DNA from: an uncultured Pseudorhodobacter sp.
GTDB taxonomy: Bacteria; Pseudomonadota; Alphaproteobacteria; Rhodobacterales; Rhodobacteraceae
DNA length: 12,049 bases
Direction of reading: 5' to 3'
Assembly (NCBI GenBank): GCA_945957495.1
Contig: CAMFLG010000043.1
Coordinates: 1 to 12,049 of the forward strand
Positions 1-5,510 of this stretch are shown in pieces. Each line of letters opens with the position of its first letter. Positions within the stretch are counted from its first letter, which is position 1. The position numbers were made by a program, and so were the translations under genes. The notes under the pieces were generated by a model. It saw only the letters and a program-made list of their open reading frames with translations, was not told where the DNA came from and searched no databases.

Positions 1-585
1 CACGGTGATGCCAAGGCTTTCATGCAAGTGCTTGATTTCAAACTGCATATGTTCGCGCAGCTGCTTGTCCAGCGCGCCCAGCGGTTCGTCCATCAGCACG
101 AGGCTCGGATCAAACACCAGGGCCCGCGCCAATGCGATCCGCTGCTGCTGCCCCCCAGACAGTTGCGCCGGGCGGCGGTTGATGAACTTGTACATCTGCA
201 CCATGTCCAGCGCGCGCTTGACCTTCACCTCGCGGTCCGATTTCGCCATCCCGCGCACTTCCAGCGGGAAGGACAGGTTTTCGCCAACCGTCATATGCGG
301 GAACAACGCGTAGTTCTGAAACACCATGCCGATGCCGCGCTTATGCGGCGGAACCTCGTTGATGTTGGTGCCGTCCAGCATGATGCGGCCATGCGTTGCG
401 GTTTCAAACCCGGCCAGCATCATCAGACAGGTGGTTTTGCCAGACCCCGACGGCCCCAGCATCGTCAGAAACTCGCCCTTGCCAATCGACAGGTTCAGGT
501 CTTTGACCACCAATGACACACCGTCATAGCTCTTTTGCACATGCTCAAAAGCAACGAAAGCATCGTTCCGGCTGGTTGAACCCAC
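1..585 (-). CDS. ABC transporter ATP-binding protein, polyamine (PotA)-like; 3' end outside window
   Basis: This is the ATPase subunit that would power an ABC importer at the inner membrane. The 195 visible residues hold Walker A GPSGSGKT at 44-51, the Q-loop Gln90, the signature LSGGQQQR at 142-149, Walker B LVLMDEP at 162-168 and the D-loop ALD at 171-173. The reading frame continues past base 1, so the C-terminal half, including the switch His and any TOBE domain, is missing. I start it at a GTG (583-585) because GGGGAG lies 6 nt upstream and the first residues lead straight into the usual VAFEHVQKSY strand. The fold and the NYALFPHMTVGENLSFPL stretch resemble spermidine/putrescine-type ATPases. 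The substrate is inferred, since no permease or binding protein is visible. Confidence 0.9.
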   Translation of the reverse strand, partial: MGSTSRNDAFVAFEHVQKSYDGVSLVVKDLNLSIGKGEFLTMLGPSGSGKTTCLMMLAGFETATHGRIMLDGTNINEVPPHKRGIGMVFQNYALFPHMTVGENLSFPLEVRGMAKSDREVKVKRALDMVQMYKFINRRPAQLSGGQQQRIALARALVFDPSLVLMDEPLGALDKQLREHMQFEIKHLHESLGITV

Positions 586-633
586 GCCAATCTCCCCGTT
601 AAGTTCGGCAGTTTTCCTGCGCTTGTCTGACTA

Positions 634-663
634 GATTTACGGCTATGCCGCAGATTAATGCAA
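634..663 (-). promoter_or_regulatory. candidate promoter of the ABC ATPase gene
   Basis: On the minus strand TTGCAT (658-663) is followed after 18 bp by TAAATC (634-639). Transcription would begin near 627, giving a leader of about 40 nt that contains the GGGGAG ribosome site. The -10 match is weak, so this is only a candidate. Confidence 0.3.
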
Positions 664-926
664 TCGCCTAAATTGCTGCCGCAGGCTTGCATAGCCCTCA
701 TCGCCGCATCGGGCCTATTGCGCCGCTTTTGGCCTCCAGAACGGCGTTTTTCAGGGCAGTTGGCGACCAAAGCGCACGCGGCTTGGGCCGCCTCAGTTTC
801 ACCCGGGGTAAAAAATCCTGCCTGTGGTGGCGCAAAGTGATTCTTATTCGGCCGAATCCGCCCCTGCACCGCCCGCGCCGATCTGTCCTGATCCCGACAC
901 ATGGCACACCGGGGGCGAAAAACGAC

Positions 927-949
927 AAATGCCCCGCATGGGGGCATTT
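927..949 (-). terminator. rho-independent terminator of tRNA-Leu
   Basis: A perfect 9-bp stem, AAATGCCCC (927-935) with GGGGCATTT (941-949), encloses a 5-nt loop. Read on the minus strand it is followed by a T-rich run (GTCGTTTTTCG). It begins about 36 nt after the tRNA 3' end, as expected for a monocistronic tRNA. Confidence 0.7.
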
Positions 950-984
950 CATCTGCTTTCGCGTGTTGGAAACCCTTGCCGGAT

Positions 985-1071
985 TGGTGCGGATGAAAAG
1001 ACTCGAACTTTCACTCCGGTTAAGGAACAGCGACCTCAACGCTGCGCGTCTACCAATTCCGCCACATCCGC
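985..1071 (-). tRNA. tRNA-Leu, anticodon GAG
   Basis: This 87-nt class II tRNA has acceptor strands GCGGATG and CATCCGC, discriminator A and an encoded CCA end. The D-arm contains GGAATTGGTAGACGC. The anticodon stem CAGCG/CGCTG holds the loop TTGAGGT, giving anticodon GAG, which reads CUC and CUU leucine codons. The long variable arm (TTCCTTAACCGGAGTG) is typical of tRNA-Leu, and the T-arm is GAAAG-TTCGAGT-CTTTT. It lies downstream of the VOC gene in the same orientation but has its own candidate promoter and terminator. Confidence 0.97.
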
Positions 1072-1094
1072 ACTGATCCGGCTAAGGTGGGGGG

Positions 1095-1123
1095 TATGTA
1101 GCGAAGCCCCGCCGCGAAGGGAA
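1095..1123 (-). promoter_or_regulatory. candidate promoter of tRNA-Leu
   Basis: On the minus strand TTCCCT (1118-1123), a 17-bp spacer and TACATA (1095-1100) form a sigma-70-like promoter. Transcription would start near 1088, about 17 nt before the mature tRNA 5' end. The -35 is imperfect, and read-through from the VOC gene is also possible. Confidence 0.45.
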
Positions 1124-1131
1124 GGGGGAAT

Positions 1132-1515
1132 TTACGCTTTTGCGTAACTCACAACCTCAATCTCGACCCCGTTCTCTTCGGTAAAGTAGAACCGCCGCCC
1201 CGGCTCATAGTCGGCATGGTTTTCCGTCACATAGCCCGCCGCCCGGATCGCGGCTTCGGTGGCGTCCAGATCCACCACCACCAGCCCGATATGGTTCAGA
1301 CCGTTGCGCATAAAGGTCGGGTCCCCCCCCGGCTGCAGCCCCTCCGGCGGGGTGAACAGCGCCACATATTGCACATCCGTGCCCACATGCACCGTCCACC
1401 CGCCGCTTTTCGCCCTGCCCTGCCAGCGGATGTGCCAGCCAAACAACCGGCACAGCACCGCGGCCGAGGCCACCGAATCCGCCACCGTCACGTTCACATG
1501 TTCCAAAACTGCCAC
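1132..1515 (-). CDS. VOC-family (glyoxalase/bleomycin resistance fold) protein
   Basis: This is a small cytosolic protein with the paired beta-alpha-beta-beta-beta modules of the vicinal oxygen chelate superfamily. Counting from the upstream in-frame ATG (1533) it is 133 aa. Likely metal ligands are His12 (LEHVNVTV), His81 (GLNHIGLVV) and Glu126 (NGVEIEV). I prefer the GTG at 1513-1515 (127 aa, starting M-A-V-L-E-H): AAGGAA lies 7 nt upstream of it, whereas the ATG at 1533 has no ribosome site. The gene follows the 44-aa microprotein by 22 nt (4 nt from the ATG), so the two probably form an operon driven by the SoxR-type promoter. An inverted repeat TTACGC-tttt-GCGTAA (1132-1147) overlaps the stop codon but has no T tract. 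VOC proteins range from dioxygenases to antibiotic-binding proteins, and I cannot assign a substrate. Confidence 0.85.
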   Translation of the reverse strand: MAVLEHVNVTVADSVASAAVLCRLFGWHIRWQGRAKSGGWTVHVGTDVQYVALFTPPEGLQPGGDPTFMRNGLNHIGLVVVDLDATEAAIRAAGYVTENHADYEPGRRFYFTEENGVEIEVVSYAKA

Positions 1516-1537
1516 TTTTCCGTTCCTTTTCATAATG

Positions 1538-1672
1538 TTACCGCAGCCCGATGTCCCGACGCAGATGCGGCGTCAGGTCGTCCGCCCTCCGTTTCTGTGG
1601 CGCGTCCGCCCGCTCCCCCGGCGCCTGCGCCCAAATCCGCCGAAACCAGACCAACCCCAAAACCGCCTTCAT
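1538..1672 (-). CDS. 44-aa DUF1127-like microprotein
   Basis: This short gene encodes 44 residues, beginning MKAVLGLVWF and ending LTPHLRRDIGLR. The ending resembles the HLLRDIGL-type C-terminus of DUF1127/YjiS-like small proteins, which are common in Rhodobacteraceae. The start is supported by AAAGGG (1680-1685) 7 nt before the ATG. The protein is very basic, with 10 Arg and 2 Lys. It ends just before the VOC gene in the same orientation and is the first gene downstream of the SoxR-type promoter, with a leader of about 24 nt. In Rhodobacter sphaeroides a DUF1127 protein (CcaF1) is known as an RNA-binding stress factor, so a similar role is possible here but is inference. The N-terminal half does not match the family clearly, so chance coding cannot be excluded. 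Confidence 0.6.
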   Translation of the reverse strand: MKAVLGLVWFRRIWAQAPGERADAPQKRRADDLTPHLRRDIGLR

Positions 1673-1703
1673 CGCTTTTCCCTTTCCATTCAGCCGCGAC
1701 TCA

Positions 1704-1734
1704 GGTGTAATTTCTCAAGCGCACTTTAGATCAA
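1704..1734 (-). promoter_or_regulatory. SoxR-type promoter/operator (19-bp spacer) toward the microprotein-VOC operon
   Basis: On the minus strand TTGATC (1729-1734), a 19-bp spacer and TACACC (1704-1709) are arranged like MerR-family promoters. The spacer contains the dyad TCTAAAG-N4-CTTGAGA (1713-1730), close to the enterobacterial SoxR box CCTCAAG-N4-CTTGAGG, and it is placed as in the E. coli soxS promoter as I recall it. The site lies 11 bp before the soxR start and overlaps its ribosome-site region, so SoxR bound here could also restrain soxR. A weaker soxR promoter may be TTTCCA (1683-1688)-N18-TGTAAT (1707-1712), which would put the box at the soxR transcription start. Confidence 0.7.
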
Positions 1735-1741
1735 GGAAAAA

Positions 1742-2197
1742 ATGGCCCCCGCATCCCTGACCATCGGTGATCTTGCCCGCCGCACCGGGCTCGCCGTTTC
1801 GGCCATCCGGTTTTATGAAACCCACGGCATCCTTGCGCCCCTGCGCAACGCAGGCGGCCACCGCCGCTATGACCGCGCCGACATCCGCCGCCTGTCCTTT
1901 GCGATGATCGCGCAGCGCCTTGGCCTGCCCCTGGCCGAAATTGCCCTGCACATGCGCGACCTGCCCGCCCACCGCGCGCCCAACCGCAAGGATTGGGAAC
2001 GCATCTCGCAAGACATGCGCGCGCAACTCGACGCCCGCATCGCCACCCTTACCAAACTGCGCGACAATCTGGATGGCTGCATTGGCTGCGGCTGCCTGTC
2101 GCTGGACACCTGCAGCCTCTACAACCCCGACGACCGCGCTGCAGCCAAGGGCAGCGGCCCGCGCTATCTGATGGGCGACAGCAGCGCCGATGCCTAA
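1742..2197 (+). CDS. soxR: redox-sensitive transcriptional activator SoxR
   Basis: SoxR is a MerR-family dimer that senses redox-cycling drugs or superoxide through a [2Fe-2S] cluster and activates promoters with overlong spacers. The 151 residues match the usual length (E. coli 154). They show the winged HTH at about 7-75 (TIGDLARRTGLAVSAIRFYE), a dimerisation helix at about 82-110, and the cluster motif with Cys113, Cys116, Cys118 and Cys124 (C-x2-C-x-C-x5-C). The following CSLYNPDDR is also family-typical. The start has AAGGA (1733-1737) 4 nt upstream. Outside enterics SoxR usually controls small oxidoreductase or transport genes directly rather than soxS. The divergent microprotein/VOC operon, with its SoxR-type promoter, is the likely target here. 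Confidence 0.95.
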   Translation: MAPASLTIGDLARRTGLAVSAIRFYETHGILAPLRNAGGHRRYDRADIRRLSFAMIAQRLGLPLAEIALHMRDLPAHRAPNRKDWERISQDMRAQLDARIATLTKLRDNLDGCIGCGCLSLDTCSLYNPDDRAAAKGSGPRYLMGDSSADA

Positions 2198-2230
2198 GCG
2201 CATTGCATCTGCCCCACGCATCCCCCATCT

Positions 2231-2244
2231 TTGCGCCAGATCAA
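2231..2244. promoter_or_regulatory. CRP/FNR-like half-conserved dyad upstream of lipB
   Basis: TTGCGCCAGATCAA has the TTG-N8-CAA form of CRP/FNR-family sites and keeps one full FNR half (ATCAA). It sits 13 nt before the lipB ATG and matches 13 of 14 bases of a second element before the DUF2244 gene (5489-5502). The position, close to the start codon, would suit repression or translation-level effects better than activation. Function is unproven. Confidence 0.3.
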
Positions 2245-2257
2245 GAAAGCCCGTCCG

Positions 2258-2905
2258 ATGCCCGAATGGACCACCCTGCCCGGCCTTGCGCCCTATGCCG
2301 AAACTCTCGCCGCGATGGAGGCGCGCGCCGCCCAGATCGCCGAAGGCGCCGCGCGGGAGGCTGTCTGGCTTCTGGAACACCCCCCTCTTTACACCGCAGG
2401 CACTTCGGCCAAGCCCGATGATCTGACCGACCCCGATCGTTTCCCCGTGTTCACCGCCGGGCGGGGCGGCCAATACACCTACCACGGCCCGGGTCAGCGC
2501 GTGGCCTACACCATGCTGAACCTCAACGCGCGGGGCCGCGACGTGCGGCAATTCGTCTGCGCGCTGGAAAACTGGGTGATCGCCACGCTGGCGGAATTCA
2601 ACGTCACCGGCGAACGCCGCAGCGGCCGCGTCGGCGTCTGGGTCACGCGCCCCGACAAGGAACCCAACCCCGACGGTAGCTTGCGTGAAGACAAGATCGC
2701 CGCCATCGGCGTCAAACTGCGCCACTGGGTGGCCTTCCACGGCATCTCGATCAACGTCGAACCGGACCTCACGCATTTCTCGGGCATCGTGCCCTGCGGC
2801 ATCCGCGATCATGGCGTGACCAGCCTTGTCGATCTGGGCCTGCCAGTCACCATGGCCGATCTGGACGCGGCGCTGATGCAGACCTTTCCGCGCTACTTTC
2901 CGTAA
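2258..2905 (+). CDS. lipB: lipoyl(octanoyl) transferase LipB
   Basis: LipB moves octanoate from octanoyl-ACP to the lipoyl domains of 2-oxoacid dehydrogenases and the glycine cleavage H protein, the first step of endogenous lipoate synthesis. The 215 residues carry the family signature RGGQYTYHGPGQ at 69-80, the catalytic Lys153 in AAIGVKLRHWV, and the catalytic Cys180 in GIVPCGI. I start at the ATG at 2258 (MPEWTTLPGLAPY) rather than an upstream in-frame TTG at 2231, because the extra residues are not family-like. The ribosome site is weak (AGAAAG). The gene lies 60 bp after soxR in the same direction and may share its transcript. Confidence 0.95.
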   Translation: MPEWTTLPGLAPYAETLAAMEARAAQIAEGAAREAVWLLEHPPLYTAGTSAKPDDLTDPDRFPVFTAGRGGQYTYHGPGQRVAYTMLNLNARGRDVRQFVCALENWVIATLAEFNVTGERRSGRVGVWVTRPDKEPNPDGSLREDKIAAIGVKLRHWVAFHGISINVEPDLTHFSGIVPCGIRDHGVTSLVDLGLPVTMADLDAALMQTFPRYFP

Positions 2906-2927
2906 AAGCCCTGCGACGTTGCTGCAT

Positions 2928-2957
2928 TTGCAACTCAACCGCAAAAGCGCGCATAGT
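2928..2957 (+). promoter_or_regulatory. candidate promoter of the cytochrome c gene
   Basis: TTGCAA (2928-2933), an 18-bp spacer and CATAGT (2952-2957) lie just after lipB. Transcription would begin near 2964, giving a leader of about 50 nt that contains the hairpin at 2978-2992. TTGCTG at 2919-2924 is an alternative -35 but leaves an overlong spacer. Confidence 0.4.
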
Positions 2958-2977
2958 AAGCGTCGCGCGAACCTTCC

Positions 2978-2992
2978 GGCGACCGAGTCGCC
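2978..2992 (+). other. small perfect hairpin in the cytochrome c leader
   Basis: GGCGAC and GTCGCC pair perfectly around a 3-nt loop, ending 11 nt before the GAGGA ribosome site (3004-3008). It could stabilise the mRNA 5' end or influence initiation. A chance palindrome is also possible in GC-rich DNA. Confidence 0.3.
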
Positions 2993-3012
2993 CCGTTATC
3001 CATGAGGACTAG

Positions 3013-3429
3013 ATGACCAAACTTTCCCTGATCGCTGGCCTGACTCTTGCCGCCTTCGCCTTTCCGGCCCTGGCAGATGCGGTTGAAGATGGCGCAAATG
3101 ACTTCAAGAAATGCAAGGCCTGCCACTCGATCATCGACAATGACGGCAACGCCATCGTCAAGGGCGGCAAAACCGGCCCGAACCTGTATGGCGCTGTGGG
3201 TCGTCAGGCCGGCACCGCGCCCGATTTCAAATACAGCGAATTCCTGATCGCCGCTGGTGCCGCTGGCGCGATCTGGGACGAGGCGATGATCACCGCCTAT
3301 GTCGCCGACCCGACCGTCTGGCTGAAGGACAAGACCGGCAACGACGCCGCCAAATCCGCCATGTCGTTCAAGCTGAAAGACGGCGCAAACGTCGCGGCCT
3401 ACCTCGCCACAATGAAACCGGCGCAATAA
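3013..3429 (+). CDS. cycA: periplasmic class I cytochrome c (c550/c2 type)
   Basis: This small electron carrier would shuttle electrons from the bc1 complex to the aa3 oxidase in the periplasm. The 138-aa precursor has a Sec signal peptide (residues 1-21, ending PALA before DA). The haem-binding CKACH gives Cys34, Cys37 and the axial ligand His38. TGPNLYG at 54-60 is typical of the class, and Met117 in KSAMSFKL is the likely sixth ligand. GAGGA lies 4 nt before the ATG. The mature size of about 117 residues and the loops suit the c2/c550 group. As I recall, Paracoccus denitrificans likewise has its c550 gene (cycA) next to ctaDII, which supports the symbol. A terminator follows, so the oxidase gene is transcribed separately. 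Confidence 0.9.
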   Translation: MTKLSLIAGLTLAAFAFPALADAVEDGANDFKKCKACHSIIDNDGNAIVKGGKTGPNLYGAVGRQAGTAPDFKYSEFLIAAGAAGAIWDEAMITAYVADPTVWLKDKTGNDAAKSAMSFKLKDGANVAAYLATMKPAQ

Positions 3430-3473
3430 TACCCCGGCGCAACCCGCGCCGAATCCGCGTCACAAACCCTCCG

Positions 3474-3502
3474 AACCCGGCGCCATCACGGCAGCCGGGT
3501 TT
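3474..3502 (+). terminator. terminator downstream of the cytochrome c gene
   Basis: AACCCGGC (3474-3481) pairs with GCCGGGTT (3494-3501), and an inner GCC/GGC pairing extends the stem past a one-base bulge. A T/G-rich tail (TGTTGGTTTG) follows. It begins 44 bp after the cytochrome stop codon and separates that gene from ctaD. Confidence 0.7.
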
Positions 3503-3584
3503 GTTGGTTTGCCCTGTTCTGCCGGGGCTTGCCCCCGCCAACCCCGCGAAATCCCGAAGAATGATCACAACAGCCCGGGAAAAT

Positions 3585-3598
3585 TTGATCTGGATCAA
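3585..3598 (+). promoter_or_regulatory. perfect FNR/FnrL-type box upstream of ctaD
   Basis: TTGATCTGGATCAA is an exact match to the FNR-family consensus TTGAT-N4-ATCAA. Its centre is about 110 bp before the ctaD start and, if the candidate promoter is right, near -51. An aa3 oxidase is a high-oxygen enzyme, so oxygen control by an FnrL-type regulator is plausible. The sign of the effect cannot be read from the sequence. Confidence 0.7.
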
Positions 3599-3608
3599 AC
3601 TCTGACAT

Positions 3609-3636
3609 TGCTCTGCCCGTTGCCCCAAACTAAACA
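3609..3636 (+). promoter_or_regulatory. candidate ctaD promoter
   Basis: TTGCTC (3609-3614), a 16-bp spacer and TAAACA (3631-3636) give a start near 3643 and a leader of about 59 nt. An alternative is TTGCCC (3620-3625)-N19-TAATCC (3645-3650). Neither is strong. Confidence 0.35.
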
Positions 3637-3701
3637 CGTTTCTGTAATCCGCCCTGGGAAACCCCATGCGCGGCGCAATACAACGACAACGGGAGACGCC
3701 A

Positions 3702-5402
3702 ATGGCCGACGCAGCCATCCATGGCCACGACCATGACAAACGCGGGTTCTTTACCCGCTGGTTCATGTCAACAAACCATAAAGATATCGGGATCCTCTAC
3801 CTTTTCGTGTCAGGCTTCGTGGGCCTCGTGTCGGTGACGTTCACCGTTTACATGCGCCTCGAACTGATGAGCCCCGGTGTGCAGTACATGTGCATGGAGA
3901 ATGTCGATTCCGGCATGTTCTCTGGCTTCATCAAGGGTCTTGCAGGCTTCACGCAAGAAACCTGCACCCCCAACGGCCATTTGTGGAACGTGATCGTCAC
4001 CGCCCATGGCATCCTGATGATGTTCTTCGTCGTGATCCCGGCCCTGTTCGGCGGCTTCGGCAACTACTTCATGCCGCTGCAGATCGGCGCGCCGGACATG
4101 GCGTTCCCGCGCATGAACAACCTGTCGTTCTGGCTGTACTTCGCGGGCACCTCGCTGGCCGTGGCTTCGGTCTTTGCGCCGGGCGGTGATGGTCAGGCCG
4201 GGTCGGGCGTGGGCTGGGTGCTTTACCCACCGCTCTCTACCTCGGAACCGGGCTTCTCGATGGATCTCGCGATCTTCGCCGTCCACCTGTCGGGTGCCTC
4301 GTCGATCCTCGGCGCCATCAACATGATCACCACCTTCCTGAACATGCGCGCACCGGGCATGACCATGCACAAGGTTCCGCTGTTCGGCTGGTCGATCTTC
4401 GTCACCGCATGGCTGATCCTTCTGTCGCTGCCGGTTCTGGCAGGCGCCATCACCATGCTGCTGACCGACCGCAACTTCGGCACCACCTTCTTCCAGCCTG
4501 CGGGCGGCGGTGACCCGATCCTGTATCAGCACATCCTGTGGTTCTTCGGCCACCCGGAAGTGTACATCATCGTGATCCCGGCCTTCGGCATCATCAGTCA
4601 GGTGATCTCGACCTTCGCGCGCAAACCGATTTTCGGCTACCTGCCGATGGTTTACGCCATGGTCGCCATCGGCGTGCTGGGCTTCGTCGTCTGGGCACAC
4701 CACATGTACACCGTCGGCATGTCGCTCAACCAGCAAAGCTACTTCATGCTGGCCACCATGGTCATCGCGGTGCCCACCGGCATCAAGGTGTTCTCCTGGA
4801 TCGCGACGATGTGGGGCGGCTCGATCGAGTTCAAGACCCCGATGCTCTGGGCCTTCGGCTTCCTGTTCCTGTTCACCGTCGGTGGCGTGACCGGGATCGT
4901 GCTGAGCCAAGCGCCGGTGGACCGCGCCTACCATGACACCTACTACGTCATCGCGCACTTCCACTATGTGATGAGCTTGGGCGCCGTGTTCGGCATCTTC
5001 GCCGGGATCTACTTCTGGATCGGCAAGATGTCGGGCCGTCAGTACCCGGAATGGGCAGGCAAGATCCACTTCTGGCTGATGTTCATCGGCTCGAACCTGA
5101 CCTTCTTCCCGCAGCACTTCCTAGGTCGTCAGGGCATGCCGCGCCGCTACATCGACTATCCGGAAGCCTTCGCGCAGTGGAACTACGTCTCGTCGATCGG
5201 TGCCTTCATCGCCTTCGCGTCCTTCGTGTGGTTCATCGGCGTGGTGTTCTACACCCTGTTCAAGGGTCAGAAGATCACCGAGAACAACTACTGGAACGAA
5301 TACGCCGACACCCTGGAATGGACCCTGCCCTGCCCGCCGCCCGAACACACGTTCGAGCAGCTGCCGAAACGGTCCGACTGGGATCACGCCCACGGGCACT
5401 AA
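3702..5402 (+). CDS. ctaD: cytochrome c oxidase subunit I (aa3 type)
   Basis: CtaD is the catalytic core of the proton-pumping aa3 oxidase in the inner membrane, reducing oxygen with electrons from cytochrome c. The 566 residues show haem a ligands His102 and His421, haem a3 ligand His419, and CuB ligands His284, His333 and His334. His284 and Tyr288 form the usual cross-link pair in HPEVY. The D-channel has Asp132 and Glu286, and the K-channel has Lys362. Cys64 and Cys88 match the periplasmic disulfide known in the R. sphaeroides enzyme. About 12 membrane helices are evident. I start at the ATG at 3702, with GGGAGA 5 nt upstream. An in-frame ATG 12 codons earlier lacks a ribosome site and homologous sequence. 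The other subunits (ctaC, ctaE) are not in the window, and the gene stands alone between a terminator and its own strong terminator. Confidence 0.98.
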   Translation: MADAAIHGHDHDKRGFFTRWFMSTNHKDIGILYLFVSGFVGLVSVTFTVYMRLELMSPGVQYMCMENVDSGMFSGFIKGLAGFTQETCTPNGHLWNVIVTAHGILMMFFVVIPALFGGFGNYFMPLQIGAPDMAFPRMNNLSFWLYFAGTSLAVASVFAPGGDGQAGSGVGWVLYPPLSTSEPGFSMDLAIFAVHLSGASSILGAINMITTFLNMRAPGMTMHKVPLFGWSIFVTAWLILLSLPVLAGAITMLLTDRNFGTTFFQPAGGGDPILYQHILWFFGHPEVYIIVIPAFGIISQVISTFARKPIFGYLPMVYAMVAIGVLGFVVWAHHMYTVGMSLNQQSYFMLATMVIAVPTGIKVFSWIATMWGGSIEFKTPMLWAFGFLFLFTVGGVTGIVLSQAPVDRAYHDTYYVIAHFHYVMSLGAVFGIFAGIYFWIGKMSGRQYPEWAGKIHFWLMFIGSNLTFFPQHFLGRQGMPRRYIDYPEAFAQWNYVSSIGAFIAFASFVWFIGVVFYTLFKGQKITENNYWNEYADTLEWTLPCPPPEHTFEQLPKRSDWDHAHGH

Positions 5403-5417
5403 CCCCGCCCAATAGAT

Positions 5418-5449
5418 AAAAAGGCCCCGGAGAAATCCGGGGCCTTTTT
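5418..5449 (+). terminator. strong terminator after ctaD
   Basis: AAAAAGGCCCCGG (5418-5430) and CCGGGGCCTTTTT (5437-5449) form a perfect 13-bp stem with a 6-nt loop, 15 bp after the ctaD stop. The 3' arm supplies the T run. It ends ctaD transcription and separates it from the DUF2244 gene. Confidence 0.9.
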
Positions 5450-5454
5450 CGTAG

Positions 5455-5472
5455 GTCGGGCTTCACCCCGAC
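5455..5472. repeat. REP-like small palindrome (GTCGGG-N6-CCCGAC)
   Basis: GTCGGG and CCCGAC pair around CTTCAC, preceded by GTAG. It resembles the GTAGGTCGGGCTTCA-type short palindromes scattered between genes in many proteobacteria. A related hairpin follows carA at 7875-7896, sharing GGTCGGGCT. There is no T tract, so it is unlikely to be a terminator by itself. Confidence 0.4.
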
Positions 5473-5488
5473 TCGCCCCCACACACCC

Positions 5489-5502
5489 TTGCGCCAAATC
5501 AA
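5489..5502. promoter_or_regulatory. CRP/FNR-like dyad upstream of the DUF2244 gene
   Basis: TTGCGCCAAATCAA differs by one base from the element at 2231-2244 and again has the TTG-N8-CAA form. It lies 8 nt before the start codon. Both downstream genes lack a good ribosome site and begin ATGCCC, so the shared sequence could be a regulatory or initiation element. Confidence 0.3.
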
Positions 5503-5510
5503 AGCCCCAA

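Larger units (their letters stand above)
586..984. other. gene-free stretch between ABC ATPase and tRNA-Leu
   Basis: This 399-bp gap holds the ribosome site and candidate promoter of the ABC gene at its left end and the tRNA terminator (927-949) at its right end. Several open frames cross it, but they overlap the tRNA or the ABC gene, lack ribosome sites, and are rich in Arg, Pro and Cys as expected for chance translation. I see no supported gene between about 664 and 926. Confidence 0.6.

Noticed and set aside
495..947. 150-aa minus-strand frame over the ABC gene start and the gene-free stretch
   Set aside because: It overlaps the N-terminus of the ABC ATPase in another frame, includes the tRNA terminator, and has a Cys/Arg-rich chance-like product.
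687..1076. 129-aa plus-strand frame across tRNA-Leu
   Set aside because: It covers the whole tRNA and the terminator and has no ribosome site.
1132..1147. TTACGC-tttt-GCGTAA as a terminator of the VOC gene
   Set aside because: The 6-bp stem overlaps the stop codon and has no following T run on the minus strand.
1715..2944. 409-aa open frame antisense to soxR and lipB
   Set aside because: Both plus-strand genes have clear family motifs. The frame spans two genes and their gap with low-complexity composition.
3810..5117. 435-aa open frame antisense to ctaD
   Set aside because: It is the mirror of ctaD codon bias, full of His, Arg, Asp and Gly, with no ribosome site or recognisable domain.
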